Source: JAMHWD01 sp035911135
GTDB taxonomy: Bacteria; Pseudomonadota; Alphaproteobacteria; Micavibrionales; Micavibrionaceae
Assembly: GCA_035911135.1 (NCBI GenBank)
Contig: JAMHWD010000013.1
Span: forward strand, 61,362-125,361
Reading direction: 5' to 3'
DNA length: 64,000 nt
The translations under genes and the position numbers were made by a program. The notes under the pieces were generated by a model. That model saw nothing but the letters and a program-made list of their open reading frames with translations. It did not search any database and was not told the origin of the DNA. Positions 61,120 to 64,000 of this stretch are shown here, piece by piece. Positions within the stretch are counted from its first letter, which is position 1. Every line of letters begins with the position of its first letter.

Positions 61120-62361
61120 ATGAGTGTTTCTCCATCTGCCCGCATGGACCTATTGCGAAATCCAAAATTATTTAAGGCCTTGGCATTTTTGCTGTGCCTT
61201 ATGCCGGTGCTGGGCGCGCTTGCGCCGCGCCTGCTGGCAGGGCTCCCTGCAATTTTAGGGATTGCATTTTTTCTGGCCCACCGTGTCATGGAAGGAAACT
61301 GGCCGCATATAAGCCGGACGCATCTGCTGGCTTTTGCTTTTGTCTTATTGCTGCCCTTTGCCAGTGTTTTGTGGTCAATTGATCCGGGCTTTGCGCTGGA
61401 TCGCAGTTTTAAAATAGCCCTGACTATCTTGCCCGGCTTATTGCTTCTGGCGGCATTGAATACGCCCTGGGCAGATCAGATAATCCCCTGTTTTTTCCGT
61501 TTTTTACCACTGGCCCTGATTGCCGGGCTGGCCATTACGGTCATTAATCTCAGTTGCTGGGGTGCTATTCAGGTGGCGCTTGATGGGTTCGAGCGCGATC
61601 CTGATTTTAACCTCTCTAATTTCAACCGTGCCAGCTCTGTTTTGACAATCTCGCTTTTTGCCGGTCTTTACGCCTTGCAACGGGCATCCTACAGCGATAA
61701 ATCGCGCCGGAATATTTTTGCCGCACTCCTTCTTCTGATGGGGGCTTTGTTATGCCTTACGGATAGCCAGTCGGCGCATCTGGCTTTTGCTGCAGCCATT
61801 CTGCCGTTTCTGTTTTTTCCGGTTCAATCAAAAGCCGCATGGACAGCGCTTTGGGGGATAATTTTTGTGCTGCTGCTGGGCGCGCCGTTTTTGGCGCAGG
61901 TCATGTTTGATTTGTATCCGCGTGAACTTTCCAATCTTGACTGGTTCAAATACAGCTATGCGCTAGAGCGGCTGGAAATCTGGGATTTCGTCAGCCGTTA
62001 TGCCTTGCAAAGCCCGCTCTATGGCTATGGAATCGAAGCAACGCGCATGATTGAAAATTTTGATTCTGAAACACTTTATTTCCCGGAAGCCAAGGTTTTG
62101 CATCCGCATAATTTTGCCCTGCAGTTCTGGATTGAATTTGGCGTAATCGGTGTGATGGTCTGCGCCGGGTTTTTCGGTTTTATCTTCCGGCAACTTCATC
62201 GCATGGAAACACAAGCCGCCAGAACAACGCTGGCGATGTTTTTCGCAATTCTCTCCATTGCCGCTACGGGTTATGGCCTTTGGCAGGGGTGGTGGCTGGG
62301 GGTTATGCTGATGGCCGCAATTTATTCAGTTATATTTTCACGCGCCGGCGGCGGGGCATAA
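61120..62361 (+). CDS. O-antigen ligase / Wzy-like polysaccharide protein
   Basis: About 413 residues with ten or more membrane helices. The large loop with LSNFNRASSVLTISLFAGL and the C-terminal block VLHPHNFALQFWIEFGVIGV are the Wzy_C signature, with the catalytic-loop His and Asn. It is expected to ligate or polymerise a surface glycan in the periplasm. The start ATG 61120 is chosen over TTG 61108. The last 40 bases overlap the convergent yihY-type gene. Confidence 0.82.
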   Translation: MSVSPSARMDLLRNPKLFKALAFLLCLMPVLGALAPRLLAGLPAILGIAFFLAHRVMEGNWPHISRTHLLAFAFVLLLPFASVLWSIDPGFALDRSFKIALTILPGLLLLAALNTPWADQIIPCFFRFLPLALIAGLAITVINLSCWGAIQVALDGFERDPDFNLSNFNRASSVLTISLFAGLYALQRASYSDKSRRNIFAALLLLMGALLCLTDSQSAHLAFAAAILPFLFFPVQSKAAWTALWGIIFVLLLGAPFLAQVMFDLYPRELSNLDWFKYSYALERLEIWDFVSRYALQSPLYGYGIEATRMIENFDSETLYFPEAKVLHPHNFALQFWIEFGVIGVMVCAGFFGFIFRQLHRMETQAARTTLAMFFAILSIAATGYGLWQGWWLGVMLMAAIYSVIFSRAGGGA

Positions 62362-63680
62362 TCGGCCATTACCAGCTGGGCGATTGGGATATGCGTAATT
62401 TTTTCCTGCCGTGCCTTATTCATGTCGCGCATAATCTTCAAGGCTTCCGCGGTGAAGTTCATGCTCTCGCTTTGCAGCCAGCCTTGCCGTCCTTCACGTT
62501 CCAGCGCCTCTATCACTGTTTGTAAAGGCTCCTGATCAAATGCCAATGCCGGGAAATAACGTGGCGGCTCTTGCTTGCTGGCGGCTATGATTCCTGATTT
62601 TTCCAGAATTTCCAGTATGCGCTGTACGGCCAGAACGGGCACGTTAAGCTGGCGGCTTAGTGCCTCCATGGTCAGCGGCGGCTCGCTTTTGTAATGGGCG
62701 CGGGCAATAAGCGATAAAATACTCAAGCCCAGCGCAAGGCGCAGATAAGGCGATAGAATAAGGGGCTCGCGCGTGATCCGCATATAGCGCGGATTTTGCA
62801 TGTAGAAGGAAACATTGGCCCCGATCAGTACCACCAGCCAGCTGGCGTAAAGCCAGATCATAAGCACAATCAGCGTCGCAAAGGCGGCGTAAATCGCAAC
62901 GTAATTTGTTGATCCGGCGATAAAGGTGGCAAAGACAAATCCCATTGTTTTCCAAAGAAATGCCGCGACAAGTCCGCCGGTAAAGGCGGCCGAGAGGCGC
63001 ACCTTGGTATTGGGCATGTAGATATAGATAAAGGTAAATCCGACCGCCATGACAAACCAGGGCAGAAGAAAGGCGCCAATATCATAAAGCAGGGTAATCT
63101 GATGGTAATTTTCAAGACCTGTAATCAGCGTGGAATTGCGAACGGCCGTGGTAAATCCTGCGGAGATAAATATTAGCAGCGGCCCCATCAGCAGTACGCT
63201 TAAATAATCGCTGAAGCGTTCGGATAAGGTTCTGTCTTCGGCCACGCGCCAGATATAATTAAAGGCGATCTCAATTTTCTGCATCAGGGCAATAACGGCA
63301 TAGATCAGGAAAGCCAAGCCAACTGCGCCCAATACGCCAACCTGTACGTTATCAACAAAACTGATAACCTGCGCGGTGACTTCTGCGCTTTTATCCGGGC
63401 CAAGTCCTTGCAGCAGGTTGAGCAAAAAAGGCTCCATCTGGCTGTGTACCCCAAAGCCTTTGAGGACGGAAAATGAAATGGCCAGCAAGGGAACCAGTGT
63501 AATAAGCGTTGTATAGACAAGGCTCATGGCCTGCAGAGATATCTGGCCATCGGAAAGATCGCGGATACAGGAATAGACAATTTGCGCGAGGCGGATGACG
63601 GATCGCTGGGCGTTGGGATAGCGCGATATATCCGCTTCCAGGAATTTTTGCATCGCGGCTTTATAATTTTTGAAGAACAT
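62322..63680 (-). CDS. YihY/virulence factor BrkB family membrane protein
   Basis: About 452 residues from the ATG at 63680; an in-frame GTG at 63692 and an ATG at 63653 are alternatives, none with a good ribosome site. Six membrane helices of the YihY family are seen, with SLQAMSLVYTTLITLVPLLA and STNYVAIYAAFATLIVLMIW then LYASWLVVLIGANVSFYM. The C-terminal third is a soluble winged-helix-like domain (PPLTMEALSRQLNVPVLAVQ). The function of the family is unsettled; older ribonuclease BN names are wrong. It overlaps the convergent polysaccharide gene by 40 bases. Confidence 0.88.
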   Translation of the reverse strand: MFFKNYKAAMQKFLEADISRYPNAQRSVIRLAQIVYSCIRDLSDGQISLQAMSLVYTTLITLVPLLAISFSVLKGFGVHSQMEPFLLNLLQGLGPDKSAEVTAQVISFVDNVQVGVLGAVGLAFLIYAVIALMQKIEIAFNYIWRVAEDRTLSERFSDYLSVLLMGPLLIFISAGFTTAVRNSTLITGLENYHQITLLYDIGAFLLPWFVMAVGFTFIYIYMPNTKVRLSAAFTGGLVAAFLWKTMGFVFATFIAGSTNYVAIYAAFATLIVLMIWLYASWLVVLIGANVSFYMQNPRYMRITREPLILSPYLRLALGLSILSLIARAHYKSEPPLTMEALSRQLNVPVLAVQRILEILEKSGIIAASKQEPPRYFPALAFDQEPLQTVIEALEREGRQGWLQSESMNFTAEALKIMRDMNKARQEKITHIPIAQLVMADYAPPPARENITE

Positions 63681-63801
63681 TTCGAACGTCACAGGCGCTT
63701 CGGGTATTGCCTTCCTTAATCATAACGGCGATGGCCTGATTGACAGCAACACAATCAACGGTACGGACCGCCTGGGCATTTATATCGGCCGCACCGATGA
63801 T
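63661..63801 (-). pseudogene. 3' remnant of a gene cut by the insertion sequence
   Basis: On the - strand this stretch is open for about 47 codons and ends with NQAIAVMIKEG, SACDVRNVLQKL and TAA, just overlapping the yihY start. It holds two Cys (VDCVA, SACDV). It begins at the edge of the IS3-type element, so its 5' part is presumably displaced. The + strand is also open here, so the assignment of strand is uncertain. Confidence 0.35.
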
Positions 63802-63827
63802 GGTCAACCCCCATATTCGAGTCCATG

Positions 63828-64000
63828 TTAAAAGTGAATCCGCTGCCCGTGTTGCGGCATAGATAAAGGGTCTGCAAGCGTAGCTAAAGAGCCTTTATCT
63901 ATGCGGGCGATTGGTGCTGGCGGTCTGTATCCGAGCGAACTGTGCGGCCTGATATGGTTATAATGATGCCGCCATTTTTCAATGATTACTTGCGCTTCTT
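63828..64000 (-). mobile_element. IS3-family transposase, C-terminal end
   Basis: The element enters from the right edge on the - strand. About 57 codons are visible: EAQVIIEKWRHHYNHIRPHS followed by SLGYRPPAPIARI. This is the highly conserved C terminus of the IS3-family DDE integrase (YNxxRPHSSLGY). The stop is TAA at 63828-63830. The terminal inverted repeat probably lies near 63802-63827 but its exact end cannot be set without the other end. Confidence 0.88.

Noticed and set aside
63692..63830. + strand open stretch resembling a calcium-binding NHNGDGLID repeat
   Set aside because: It is codon-aligned with the - strand frame that overlaps yihY in operon style; it has no start and the resemblance covers a single short motif.
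1..64000. CRISPR arrays, rRNA operons, riboswitches
   Set aside because: No regularly spaced repeats, rRNA sequence or recognisable riboswitch core was seen; only one tRNA gene was found.

Overview
The window reads as chromosomal DNA of an alphaproteobacterium with roughly balanced GC. The strongest evidence is the order mnmE-mnmG-rsmG-parA-parB, then holA, lptE and leuS on the opposite strand, with three parS centromere sites inside mnmG and rsmG. This places the left end close to the replication origin. The exact order cannot be fixed from sequence alone; a Micavibrio-like or Rhodospirillales-like lineage is only a guess.

Layout. 1-12.3 kb: tRNA modification, segregation and housekeeping genes, with an unusual tandem pair of glutamate-cysteine-ligase-like genes between holA and lptE. 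12.3-17 kb: an unrecognised 398-residue protein, a DUF3576 lipoprotein, a major porin with its own promoter and terminator, YggS and a DUF3592-like membrane protein. 17-24.1 kb: the glyoxylate shunt (aceBA) and a System II (ResB/ResC/ResA-type) cytochrome c maturation operon, unexpected in this class. 24.1-30.2 kb: tRNA-Ala(GGC) with a duplicated 3' end, MscL, a BI-1 family protein, an M3 oligopeptidase, an M48 protease and LemA.

30.3-60 kb is the most interesting part: a chromosomal type IVB (Dot/Icm, IncI-like) secretion locus. On the + strand, in order, lie a DsbC/G-like thioredoxin, an Ala/Pro-rich protein, a lytic transglycosylase, DotD, DotC, DotB, IcmT and a large TcpQ-domain protein. 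After an interruption come IcmL(DotI), IcmK(DotH), IcmE(DotG), IcmG(DotF), a DotE-like protein with repeated membrane modules, IcmD(DotP), IcmJ(DotN), IcmB(DotO) and a small membrane protein. This follows the traHIJK...MNOPQRTU order of IncI plasmids. The interruption, on the - strand, contains flgK, flgL and an operon of four paralogous exported Cys-containing proteins of unknown function; these are the best candidate for an undescribed component or substrate of the system. Genes for DotA, DotL/DotM, IcmS/W/Q and IcmF/DotU are not in the window, so it shows the core complex and two ATPases but not the coupling complex.

60-64 kb: an entericidin-like lipoprotein, a small exported protein, an orphan PycTM-like membrane protein, an O-antigen-ligase-like protein, a YihY family protein and the 3' end of an IS3-family transposase that seems to interrupt a gene upstream of yihY.
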